A DNA stretch of 64,000 nt. It comes from Terribacillus halophilus (GTDB lineage: Bacteria > Bacillota > Bacilli > Bacillales > Amphibacillaceae). Under the pieces are notes generated by a model. The model did not search any database. It was not told the DNA's origin and saw only the letters and a program-made list of their open reading frames with translations. Position 1 is the stretch's first letter. Each line of letters opens with the position of its first letter. Positions 16,807 to 24,926 of this stretch are shown here, piece after piece. Location: positions 1-64,000 of the forward strand of contig NZ_FMZB01000008.1 in assembly GCF_900101385.1 (NCBI RefSeq). Direction: 5' to 3'. A program made the translations under genes and the position numbers.

Positions 16807-17782
16807 TGCTGCAGGTATAGGGCCCGAGATAATAGTTAAAGCATTGACGCACGAAGCTGTATACGAGTATGGTAGACCGCTTGTCATCGGTGATTTGTCT
16901 ATGTTGAAACGTGCACAAGAGCAAACTGGGGTTGAAATCACTTTCAAATCAGTTTCCGCTATATCGGAATGTGTATTTGACTATGGCACTGTTGAAGTAG
17001 TGGATTTGAATTTGCTGCCGGAAGATCTGCCTCAAGGCTGTGTTTCAGCCGAGGCAGGAAATGCAGCTTTCCAATACCTTGCAAAAGCAATTCAATTAGG
17101 AAAGGAAGGGAAGTTGGCTGCCATCTGCACGGCTCCTTTGAATAAAGAAGCACTTCATCTAGGCGGACATCATTATCCGGGTCATACAGAGATACTTGCA
17201 CATCTGACGGATACAAAAAATTATTCCATGATGCTTTCTTCTCCTAAACTGCGAGTCATTCATTTGACTACGCATCAAGGGTTGCTTGATGCTATCACTT
17301 CCATTACCCCTGACCGGACGTATAAAGTCATTCGGCTGGCTTATGAGACATTGAAGAAAGCAGGTTATGAGAATCCTAGAATCGCAGTCTGCGGAATTAA
17401 TCCCCACGCCGGGGAGAATGGCTTATTTGGTAACGGAGAAGAAGAGGAAAAGCTTATCCCGGCTATTGTACAGGCACAGGAAGAGGGAATTTCAGCAAGT
17501 GGACCGCATCCGGCAGACACGCTGTTCTTCCGGGCCGTGCGCGGAGACTTCGATCTCGTCGTGGCCTGCTACCATGACCAGGGGCATGTGCCAATCAAAG
17601 TGTTGGGACTGGAAGAAGGGGTCAATATTACGGTGGGATTGAAAGGCGGCTTGATTCGAACGTCTGTGGACCACGGTACTGCTTTCGACATTGCCGGTAA
17701 AAATATAGCCGACGAACGGAGTATGCTGCAAGCCTTACAAACAGCAGCCGACTTGGCTCCAAAACAATCCATCACTAGATGA
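16775..17782 (+). CDS. pdxA2: PdxA2-type 4-phospho-threonate/erythronate dehydrogenase
   Basis: A 335-residue PdxA-family dehydrogenase (MKPIIGITMGDAAGIGPEII start). Metal ligands are in YPGHTEILAHLT, CYHDQGHVPIKVLG and TSVDHGTAFDIAG. True PdxA makes pyridoxine precursor, but copies beside DUF1537 kinases are PdxA2 enzymes that oxidise and decarboxylate 4-phospho-D-threonate or erythronate to dihydroxyacetone phosphate and CO2. Bacilli use the PdxST route for vitamin B6, so a B6 role is improbable. It overlaps the kinase gene by 32 nt, implying coupled translation. Confidence 0.9.
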   Translation: MKPIIGITMGDAAGIGPEIIVKALTHEAVYEYGRPLVIGDLSMLKRAQEQTGVEITFKSVSAISECVFDYGTVEVVDLNLLPEDLPQGCVSAEAGNAAFQYLAKAIQLGKEGKLAAICTAPLNKEALHLGGHHYPGHTEILAHLTDTKNYSMMLSSPKLRVIHLTTHQGLLDAITSITPDRTYKVIRLAYETLKKAGYENPRIAVCGINPHAGENGLFGNGEEEEKLIPAIVQAQEEGISASGPHPADTLFFRAVRGDFDLVVACYHDQGHVPIKVLGLEEGVNITVGLKGGLIRTSVDHGTAFDIAGKNIADERSMLQALQTAADLAPKQSITR

Positions 17783-17798
17783 AAGAAAGGTGAATGTC

Positions 17799-18743
17799 AT
17801 GCTAGTCGTTTCTACATCTCCTTCATTTGCTAAATACAGCAATGAACCAATAGAGTTACTGAAGAAAAACGGCATCGAGCTTAAGCTGTTGCCAGCAGAT
17901 ATATCCGAGGAGGACTTTATCAAGGAAGCAAAAGATGCACAAGCTGCAATTGTTGCGTTCAATAGTATCAATGAGCATGTGCTTAGCCAGCTGCCCGGCT
18001 TGAAGATAGTTTGTAAGCATGGGGTTGGGATCGATAATATCGATGTAAAAGCAGCAGCGCGAAATAACGTCATCATCACGAATGTACCGAATGCAAATAA
18101 ACATGCTGTAGCGGATTATGCATTTGCCCTTATATTGTCTTTGGCACGTGATATTCCCAGAGCAAATCAGCTCACGAAAAATGGAGAGTGGCCGAGGGTA
18201 TTCGGTTCCGATGTGTATGGGAAATCCTTGGGAATCCTTGGAACTGGACAAATAGGGAGAGAAGTTGCCAAACGTGCCAAAGGATTCAGCATGGAGGTAC
18301 TTGCTTATGATCCATTTCCTGATGAACAATTTGCTTCAGCATATGACGTGAAATATGTCGATTTGCAGGAACTGCTGCAGTCAAGCGATTACGTGACGAT
18401 GCATCTTCCGCTGCTGCCAGAGACAAAGCATTTGATTGCAGAGAAGGAATTAAAGCTGATGAAGGAATCAGCCTTTTTGATCAACGCTTCGCGCGGGGGT
18501 GTCGTTTCGGAGCAAGCCTTGTACCAAGCGTTGTCGAACGGCTGGATTAAAGGGGCGGCATTGGATGTATTCGAGGAAGAGCCATTGGTATCCCATCCAT
18601 TGTTTGAATTGGATAATGTGCTTGCTTTGCCTCATATTGCCGGATATACACCAGGTGCAGTCAATAAATTGAGCGTTATTTGTGCGGAGAATGTCATCGC
18701 TGTACTCAAGGGATTCGGAATAGTAAAACACAAACTGAGATAA
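17799..18743 (+). CDS. D-isomer-specific 2-hydroxyacid dehydrogenase
   Basis: A 314-residue NAD-dependent 2-hydroxyacid dehydrogenase. GILGTGQIGREVAKRAKGF is the dinucleotide motif, NASRGGVV holds the substrate arginine, EEEPL the glutamate and LPHIAGYTPGA the catalytic histidine. The family includes phosphoglycerate, glyoxylate/hydroxypyruvate and D-lactate dehydrogenases. The ATG at 17799 is preferred over a GTG at 17790 because the AGAAAGG site sits at 17784-17790. In this cluster, with a glycerate kinase nearby, reduction of hydroxypyruvate or tartronate semialdehyde-type acids to D-glycerate is a plausible role. Confidence 0.88.
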   Translation: MLVVSTSPSFAKYSNEPIELLKKNGIELKLLPADISEEDFIKEAKDAQAAIVAFNSINEHVLSQLPGLKIVCKHGVGIDNIDVKAAARNNVIITNVPNANKHAVADYAFALILSLARDIPRANQLTKNGEWPRVFGSDVYGKSLGILGTGQIGREVAKRAKGFSMEVLAYDPFPDEQFASAYDVKYVDLQELLQSSDYVTMHLPLLPETKHLIAEKELKLMKESAFLINASRGGVVSEQALYQALSNGWIKGAALDVFEEEPLVSHPLFELDNVLALPHIAGYTPGAVNKLSVICAENVIAVLKGFGIVKHKLR

Positions 18744-18756
18744 GGGGGGAACCTGG

Positions 18757-20061
18757 GTGGAGAAGAGAACGTATCAACCCGATCTGGGAGTGGGGAAAAA
18801 GACCAAGGTACGCTGGGTCGTTGCAGCAATGATGTGGGCAGCTATTGCGATCAACTATATTGATAGGGCAGTGCTCTCGGCAGCAGCGCCTTTTATATCA
18901 GAGGACTTTCATATCAATGAAGCACAGATGGGTATCTTGTTATCTGGATTCTTTTGGTCTTATGCGTTATTGCAGGTACCAGCTGGGTGGGCAGCGGATA
19001 AATTCGGACAAAAGAAAACGCTTGGATTCGCTGTTATATGGTGGTCGGCTGCGACTGCGGTAACAGGACTGGCAGCTGGATTCAAATCCATGCTGACCTT
19101 CAGGGTGGCGCTTGGTGTCGGGGAGGCTGCCGCTTATCCGAGTAATGCTGGTATTTCAGCGAAGTGGTTCCCTAAAAAGGAAAGAGGTACTGTTGCGGGC
19201 ATTTTTGATAGCGGTTCCAAATTTGGCGGTGCGATAGCCACGCCGCTGATTGTCGTTCTGATTGCGTGGGTTGGCTGGAAAATGACATTCGTCCTGATCG
19301 GATTGTTGGGTATCATCTGGGGCGTTATTTGGTTATTCTTCTTCAAGGATAATCCAGCTGATCATAAACGTGTGAATAAAGCTGAGCTGGAATATATCCG
19401 GGATGGTCAGTCGGAAGCAGAATTGGCAGACAAGACGATGCCGATGAAATGGTATCAACTATTGAAATACAGGAATATATGGGCTATGTGTATTGGCTTT
19501 TTCATGATTAACTACAACTCCTACTTTTTCATTACTTGGCTGCCATCTTATTTAGTTGATGAACGCGGAATGAATTTGCTGGAACTTGGTATCTTTGCCT
19601 CCTTGCCACTCTTGTCAGCGATGGTTGTCGAAGTTATTGCCGGTTGGGCTAGTGATAAAGTGCATGCAAGCGGCAAACTTTCCCTCACTGCAACTCGGAA
19701 ACTCTTTCTGATCATCGGCTTGCTTATGGCTGCTTGTATCGGGCTGGCTGCTTTTGCTGATTCAGCTGTGCTGGCAATTGTATTATTGTGCATTGCTAAG
19801 TCAGGAACGACTGTAGCGGCTTCTCAAGTCTGGGCGCTTCCGGCGGATGTTGCACCAAAGAATATGACTTCCGTTGTTGCTGGTATGCAAAATACGGTCT
19901 CCAATATGGGTGGCGTTGTTGGTCCGATCATCACTGGTTTCATCGTAGCGGCTACGGGTTCCTTTGTACCTGCTTTGCTTTTCTCGGCCGCGCTGATTAT
20001 TATAGGCATTCTTAATTATTTGTTCTTGCTAGGCGATGTGAAGCGGATTGAAGCTGCTTAA
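18757..20061 (+). CDS. MFS transporter, anion:cation symporter family
   Basis: A 434-residue, 12-helix major facilitator of the ACS family (glucarate, galactonate, hexuronate and phthalate transporters). Typical features are AIAINYIDRAVLSAAAP in helix 1, GWAADKFGQKKTL in loop 2-3 and GVGEAAAYPSNAGISAKWFPKKERG in helix 4. It starts with GTG, 13 nt after the hydroxyacid dehydrogenase, in the same operon. It most likely imports the sugar acid that the cluster degrades by proton symport. Confidence 0.9.
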   Translation: MEKRTYQPDLGVGKKTKVRWVVAAMMWAAIAINYIDRAVLSAAAPFISEDFHINEAQMGILLSGFFWSYALLQVPAGWAADKFGQKKTLGFAVIWWSAATAVTGLAAGFKSMLTFRVALGVGEAAAYPSNAGISAKWFPKKERGTVAGIFDSGSKFGGAIATPLIVVLIAWVGWKMTFVLIGLLGIIWGVIWLFFFKDNPADHKRVNKAELEYIRDGQSEAELADKTMPMKWYQLLKYRNIWAMCIGFFMINYNSYFFITWLPSYLVDERGMNLLELGIFASLPLLSAMVVEVIAGWASDKVHASGKLSLTATRKLFLIIGLLMAACIGLAAFADSAVLAIVLLCIAKSGTTVAASQVWALPADVAPKNMTSVVAGMQNTVSNMGGVVGPIITGFIVAATGSFVPALLFSAALIIIGILNYLFLLGDVKRIEAA

Positions 20062-20062
20062 T

Positions 20063-20095
20063 ATCAATATCCGGATTTTTTATCCGGATATTGAT
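20063..20095. terminator. palindromic hairpin after the MFS gene
   Basis: ATCAATATCCGGAT and ATCCGGATATTGAT form a 14-bp stem with a T-rich loop directly after the MFS stop. No long T run follows, so it may be a weak terminator or 3' end stabiliser. Confidence 0.55.
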
Positions 20096-20123
20096 TTACC
20101 TTAGAGAGTATGGATGATCAAAA

Positions 20124-20137
20124 TGTAAGCGTTATCA
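20124..20137 (+). promoter_or_regulatory. cre site (CcpA) before the Nramp-like gene
   Basis: TGTAAGCGTTATCA matches the consensus TGWAANCGNTNWCA at every position and lies 23 bp before the start codon. Carbon catabolite repression of this transporter is expected. Confidence 0.82.
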
Positions 20138-20159
20138 AAAAAGGGGAGGGGTAAAGGCG

Positions 20160-21515
20160 ATGAGCAAGAGCTTGAAAGACTTGGAAGCACCTGTCAAGGA
20201 AAGGGAAGAGGCACCATCCGCACTGCCTAAGACATTTATGGAATATATGCGAAGTCTCGGCCCAGGTCTTGTGCTGGCAATGACTTTCCTTGGGACTGGA
20301 GATCTGGTCAGTTCCACAGTTTCGGGTGCAAACTATGGTTATGCACTTTTATGGACATTGATTGTTGCGTTAGCTGCCCGCTATTTCATGGTTTCCGCAG
20401 TAGCAAAATACAAATTACAAAACCGACACGGCGATACATCTATCTTGCAAGGATTTCAGAGAGTCTGGCGCGGTTTTCCTTTGCTGCTTGGTGCTGCTAT
20501 ATTATTCCTTGGAATAGTTATTCAAATGAGCTTCCTTAGAGCTTGTGCAGTTGCTCTTTATAATTTATTTGGAGGATTCGGCGGGGAAACATGGGGTGTC
20601 TTTCTCTTCAGTTTGGTGGTTGTTGGCCTTACGTTCCTATTATTAATCAATCCAAATCAATATAAGCTACTGGAAATGCTGGCTCGTTTTGCTTCTGTAG
20701 CAATTATTGCATCGTTCGTTTTTGCCCTTTTTCGAATTGGTTCATTTGATTTCATCGGGTTTCTTAAGGGGCTTACATTTGATATGCCTCCCAATCAAGG
20801 TCCATTCAATGCCATATTCATCGCGGTCGCTACGATTGGAGCAATTGGTGGATCTGCTGTAAACCTGCTGTATCCTTACTTCATGGAGGACAAAGGATGG
20901 AATAAACCGAAATACCGGAAAATCCAGCAGCTTGATTTGATTACTGGAATGCTGCCCCTCTTGGTGATCAATGTGCTTTTCTGGGTAGTGGCTGCAGAGG
21001 TATTCTATGGTACTGGTATACCGGTCAGCAATGAAAATGACTTGGCACTTATGATGGAATTGGCTGTGGGGCCGGCTGGTCCGACGATGCTTTGGATTTG
21101 CTTGTTCCTGGCAGCTTTCACAAGTTTTCCAGCTCAAGCTCGCGGTTTTACTTTGCTGATGCTCAATGGCTTCCATCTATCTGCTAAAAAAGAATACAAG
21201 AAAACAGATGATGACCCTAAATTCCGCTATCTATCCATTGGATTATTCCTGCTGTTACCAATTCTCATATCGATTCCTGGAGCACCTGACTTGGTACTGC
21301 TGAATGTATTCGGCACGAGTGTCATCACCGCTTTGATACTGCCGCCTATTGTGATCGGATTAGTTCTCATGACCAGCAGCAAGAAATATATGATGGATGG
21401 ATTCAGGAATAAATGGTGGGAAACAGGCATCCTTACTTTGATAGCAGCTATCGGGATATGGTCGACAGTTGAAATCATCCGTAATTTTGTCGATCAGATC
21501 AATAAATTTATATGA
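20160..21515 (+). CDS. Nramp-related transporter lacking metal motifs
   Basis: A 451-residue protein with about 11-12 helices and clear Nramp fold similarity (helix 1 GPGLVLAMTFLGTGDLVSSTVSGANYGYALLW). In metal-transporting Nramp proteins helix 1 reads DPGN and helix 6 has a metal-binding methionine (MPH). Here those positions read TGDL and NLLYPYF, so the canonical Mn/Fe site is missing. The gene sits in an acid-sugar cluster behind a perfect cre site, which is odd for a manganese transporter. I infer transport of a hydroxy acid or other organic solute; a magnesium-type Nramp relative is the alternative. Confidence 0.8.
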   Translation: MSKSLKDLEAPVKEREEAPSALPKTFMEYMRSLGPGLVLAMTFLGTGDLVSSTVSGANYGYALLWTLIVALAARYFMVSAVAKYKLQNRHGDTSILQGFQRVWRGFPLLLGAAILFLGIVIQMSFLRACAVALYNLFGGFGGETWGVFLFSLVVVGLTFLLLINPNQYKLLEMLARFASVAIIASFVFALFRIGSFDFIGFLKGLTFDMPPNQGPFNAIFIAVATIGAIGGSAVNLLYPYFMEDKGWNKPKYRKIQQLDLITGMLPLLVINVLFWVVAAEVFYGTGIPVSNENDLALMMELAVGPAGPTMLWICLFLAAFTSFPAQARGFTLLMLNGFHLSAKKEYKKTDDDPKFRYLSIGLFLLLPILISIPGAPDLVLLNVFGTSVITALILPPIVIGLVLMTSSKKYMMDGFRNKWWETGILTLIAAIGIWSTVEIIRNFVDQINKFI

Positions 21516-21535
21516 AATCTGGTTTTCAATAAAGA

Positions 21536-21570
21536 GAAAAGCTGTCAATAAAGTCCTGACAGCTTTTTCT
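21536..21570 (+). terminator. terminator of the Nramp-like gene
   Basis: AAAGCTGTCA/TGACAGCTTT stem with a 9-nt loop, followed by TTCTGTTT. Confidence 0.85.
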
Positions 21571-21574
21571 GTTT

Positions 21575-21605
21575 AAAGGGGGGCGTGTGCAACCGCCCTT
21601 TTAAA
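21575..21605 (-). terminator. possible terminator of the glycerate kinase operon
   Basis: On the minus strand AAAGGGCG pairs with CGCCCCCCTT around an 8-nt loop and overlaps the SLC13 stop codon. The following T run is short. Confidence 0.5.
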
Positions 21606-23052
21606 TTGATAATCCGGTCCACTTCCAATAAGTAAAATAAAACAGAAGTATTACGAAGATGTATATTGGCATAAGAACAATGCTGATTTTAAGTAAAGCC
21701 TGGGCGTTATACCTCATGTCGCCTTCTTCATAAAATAGCAGCAAAGCCTTTGAACTAACAGGAAATGTCACGCAATAATTCATCCCTATTAAACTTAAAA
21801 ACACAAAAGAATCAAGATCTGCACCAATTGCTTGCCCGAAAATGATGAGACTTGGTATAAACACGATGGCCCGTGTTGTATGCGACGTAATATATAAGTG
21901 ACTTGTAACGGTTACAATGGAGAGAATCAGAACAATTGTCCATTCAGAAGCCCCTGTAAATGAATGCAGGTTAGCTATGATTTCTCTTTCCATCCAGCCT
22001 ATGACTCCTGTATCTACGAGAATATGCCCAAGGGCAGTAGCAGCAGCAACAAAAAGAAGCAAGTTCCACGAAACTGCTTTTATACCCTGCTTCCAGCTTA
22101 TTATTCCGTAACGGGGGATCATTAAAAGTATAGAGCCGATTATGGTGACAAATGCTGTATCATAACCGTGGATATCCTCTGTCACCCATCCAATGATCAG
22201 TGCGATTAGCACGATAACAGCCTTTTTCTCTTTTGGCAATAAATGCTGCAACATATCTTCTTGAGCAAAATCAACTGGCTTTGCGTCACTGCCGGATATT
22301 GAGCTGCTTTTTGGCCATAACAGCAATTTTACGATATACATCGTCAAAATGGTTATGACAATCGTAAAGGGAATGCCCCATATCAACCATTGGAAGAAGG
22401 AGATTGTTTTACCAGTTGTAACCTCCAGCAATCCAACTCCGATCAAATGGGAACCGGCCCCAATTAACGTGGCTGATGTACTCATCAAAATGACCACCGG
22501 AGTCAATATGGCAAGAAACTGTTTTTCTTTATTGGAGAAATGAAACGCCAACTGCTTGATGATAGGCATGGAAAGGGCTGCTCTTCCTGAGGTGGAAGGG
22601 ATGAATAGCGCTGTCAGCCCTAATACGAATGTATACCCTCGTATGATGGAATGTTTATTTTTTGCCCGATGTATAATAGCGCGGCTGAACCGGGCGGCAA
22701 GTCCCGATTCTTTAATAGCCTCGCCTATAATAAAAGCCCCAAACATCAGCCACACCACATCTTCACTGAAAGCATTATAAAGCAGATCAGATGTCGCAGC
22801 TTTCATGAAAACGATAAGCGATATAAGCGAAATTGCAATGAATCCAGCTGGGATTTTTGTGCCGGTCCAGAGTGTCATAGCTGATAGGAAAGCAAAAAGC
22901 GATACTTTTGCAGCGTAATCCAAATCAGCAAGAACAACAATAAAGAAGAAGCAGATGTGTAACAGACAAACAACACGGAATCGGACAGCATATTTCCCGG
23001 TCTGCTTGGAGGAGTTTCTTTCACTTCTTCTATATCGATTGATTTGTTCCAT
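21601..23052 (-). CDS. SLC13/DASS-family anion transporter
   Basis: A 483-residue polytopic protein of the divalent anion:Na+ symporter/CitMHS superfamily. About 11-12 helices are visible, with FIPSTSGRAALSMPIIKQLA and MSTSATLIGAGSHLIGVGLLE matching the duplicated SNT-like substrate and sodium site region, and FLSLIGMNYCVTFPVSSKALLLFYEEG near the end. It overlaps the glycerate kinase gene by 23 nt and follows it on the same transcript. Uptake of a carboxylate such as glycerate, tartrate or a related acid fits the neighbour's function; the ion and substrate are not proven. Confidence 0.85.
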   Translation of the reverse strand: MEQINRYRRSERNSSKQTGKYAVRFRVVCLLHICFFFIVVLADLDYAAKVSLFAFLSAMTLWTGTKIPAGFIAISLISLIVFMKAATSDLLYNAFSEDVVWLMFGAFIIGEAIKESGLAARFSRAIIHRAKNKHSIIRGYTFVLGLTALFIPSTSGRAALSMPIIKQLAFHFSNKEKQFLAILTPVVILMSTSATLIGAGSHLIGVGLLEVTTGKTISFFQWLIWGIPFTIVITILTMYIVKLLLWPKSSSISGSDAKPVDFAQEDMLQHLLPKEKKAVIVLIALIIGWVTEDIHGYDTAFVTIIGSILLMIPRYGIISWKQGIKAVSWNLLLFVAAATALGHILVDTGVIGWMEREIIANLHSFTGASEWTIVLILSIVTVTSHLYITSHTTRAIVFIPSLIIFGQAIGADLDSFVFLSLIGMNYCVTFPVSSKALLLFYEEGDMRYNAQALLKISIVLMPIYIFVILLFYFTYWKWTGLSI

Positions 23053-24226
23053 TAGATTGGATCCTATTCTTCTGATTTGCCAATTTTACACCTATGGTAA
23101 TTTGCCGCAAGATACATTCCACGCTATCTTCAATCCACCGAGGTGCATTAGCGATCGCTTTATCTAATGTGACAGGGTTTTGGATGATACTCACGTAAGC
23201 ATCTATTCCTGCATCATAATTACTTTCGGCTCCGCGTCCGATGGTACCAGTTATGGCGATGACGGGTATATTGTATTTTTTTGCAATCCGTGCAACTTCA
23301 CAGGGAATCTTACCATCCGGTGTCTGAAAATCCAGACTGCCTTCACCGGTTATGACGAGGTCTGCATTTGCTATTTTTTCTTCTATTTGAACGTATTGCT
23401 TAATCAAATCAAAGCGCGGGTGCAGCTTGGCATCTGCAAATGCGAGGAGTCCTGCACCTAGTCCGCCAGAGGCGCCGCTTCCTGGTGAGCAGTGGATATT
23501 CACGCCTATGCAATTTTCAATCAAATCGGCATAATGATCCAATGTTTCAGAAAGGCTATTGACTTGTTCTGGAGAAGCTCCTTTTTGCGGGCCGAAAACT
23601 CTCGCTACACCGCGTTTTCCACACAAAACATTTTTCCAATTACAAGCAACATCGATGGAGACTTCTTGCAGGCGTGGATGTAACTTGGATGTATTGATTG
23701 TCACCGCTTTCATAATATCGGTGACAGATCTTATGTCAATAGGATGCTGTTTATCATTCAAAAATTGAACACCGAGAGCTTGGGCCATTCCTGCTCCGCC
23801 ATCGGATGTACCGGAATCGCCGCAGCCGATAATGATCTTGTTCACACGTTTGTTTAATGCGTCAAGGATCAATTCGCCTACACCATACGTAGTTGTGTGC
23901 AATGGATTTCTAAGACTCTTCGGAACCAGCTTTAATCCAGCTGCAGCAGCCATTTCAATGACGGCTGTCCGTTCATTTCCTTCTTGGAAGATACCGTAAT
24001 GGCTGTTGATCTTCTTCCACACAGGACCAGTGACTGTCTTATGAATCAGATCACCATCCTTCATTCTAACGATAGCTTTTGCGAAACCCTCTCCTCCATC
24101 TATCATGGGAAGCATCTCCGTTTGGATAAACGGTTCGAATCTTTTTGCGCCGGCCCCCATTGCCACTGCGACTTCGTCTGCATCGAGACATTCTTTAAAA
24201 CCTGATGGAATCATAATGACCTTCAT
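23030..24226 (-). CDS. glxK: glycerate kinase (GarK/GlxK family)
   Basis: A 398-residue GarK-type glycerate 2-kinase. Family segments are IPSGFKECLDADEVA, MIDGGEGFAKAI, GCGDSGTSDGGAGMAQALG and VITGEGSLDFQTPDGKIPCEVARIA. The enzyme phosphorylates D-glycerate, mostly to 2-phosphoglycerate, feeding glycolysis. Its C-terminal tail (about 15 residues) runs into the start of the SLC13 transporter gene, and the pair is convergent with the acid-sugar operon. D-glycerate made by the 2-hydroxyacid dehydrogenase of that operon could be its substrate. Confidence 0.92.
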   Translation of the reverse strand: MKVIMIPSGFKECLDADEVAVAMGAGAKRFEPFIQTEMLPMIDGGEGFAKAIVRMKDGDLIHKTVTGPVWKKINSHYGIFQEGNERTAVIEMAAAAGLKLVPKSLRNPLHTTTYGVGELILDALNKRVNKIIIGCGDSGTSDGGAGMAQALGVQFLNDKQHPIDIRSVTDIMKAVTINTSKLHPRLQEVSIDVACNWKNVLCGKRGVARVFGPQKGASPEQVNSLSETLDHYADLIENCIGVNIHCSPGSGASGGLGAGLLAFADAKLHPRFDLIKQYVQIEEKIANADLVITGEGSLDFQTPDGKIPCEVARIAKKYNIPVIAITGTIGRGAESNYDAGIDAYVSIIQNPVTLDKAIANAPRWIEDSVECILRQITIGVKLANQKNRIQSNGTNQSI

Positions 24227-24926
24227 GTTTTTATCCTCCGTATAATTTTTAATACTGTTATCATAGCTGCGAAATTGGAGTATTCACTGTGAGGTGTATT
24301 AAAGATGGATGAGAGATTGATGAATTTTCAGATAATTAGAAGACAATAATGACAGTGTGGTCAAGCGCCTGAACAGCTTGCATTCTAGATTCACTTACTT
24401 TCTAGATTTTATGATTGTGACTATATGCATGTCCCCATACAAATATTTTTGGAATTTATAGGCTGATAGGAGTATCGCTGAAATGCTGAAGGAAGCTAGG
24501 GTTTTGCTAAAGCGAAATAGCTTCCTAATTGATGACTTTCCCAATTACGCATCGTGACAAAAGGTATTGAGTTGATTACTAGGTATAAACAGCTAACTCA
24601 TGCCCAGATCTCGGGAGATTTGCTGCTAATTAAGCTCCGCATTCTAAGGTTATCCGAGGGCTTTTGAAGGCGATCGAAAGTTGTGCCTGTTACAATATGG
24701 CGTATTTATGCGACTAATTTACAGAAAATTATTACTATTATCCCGCATGAATCCGCTCTTTCTGCGTATTTGCTCCTGTTTTACCGCGGCTCTCTTCCCG
24801 AAACCGACAGATTCTCGTAATCTATCTATAACATCTGAGCGATATTGCATAATCTGTCATTTAACGTGCGGAGGTGGATAAGGTTAGCGGGAAGGACCAT
24901 ATCAAGAAAAGGGAGAGTGTGGGAAG
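24227..24926. other. 700-bp intergenic region
   Basis: No convincing gene is seen. An 8-bp stem (GGAAGCTA/TAGCTTCC) lies at about 24490-24524 without a T run. A frame at 24681-24881 (plus) has no ribosome site and an unnatural composition. On the minus strand a 43-codon frame (MQYRSDVIDRLRESV start, near 24850-24720) has no recognisable family. The region should contain the promoters of glxK (minus) and bpr (plus), but I cannot place them with confidence. Confidence 0.5.

Noticed and set aside
16775-17782. Vitamin B6 biosynthesis role (true PdxA)
   Set aside because: Context with a DUF1537 kinase and catabolic genes points to PdxA2; other pdx genes are absent.
24681-24881. Possible 66-codon gene in the gap before bpr
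   Set aside because: No ribosome site, cysteine-rich nonsense-like composition and no family resemblance.
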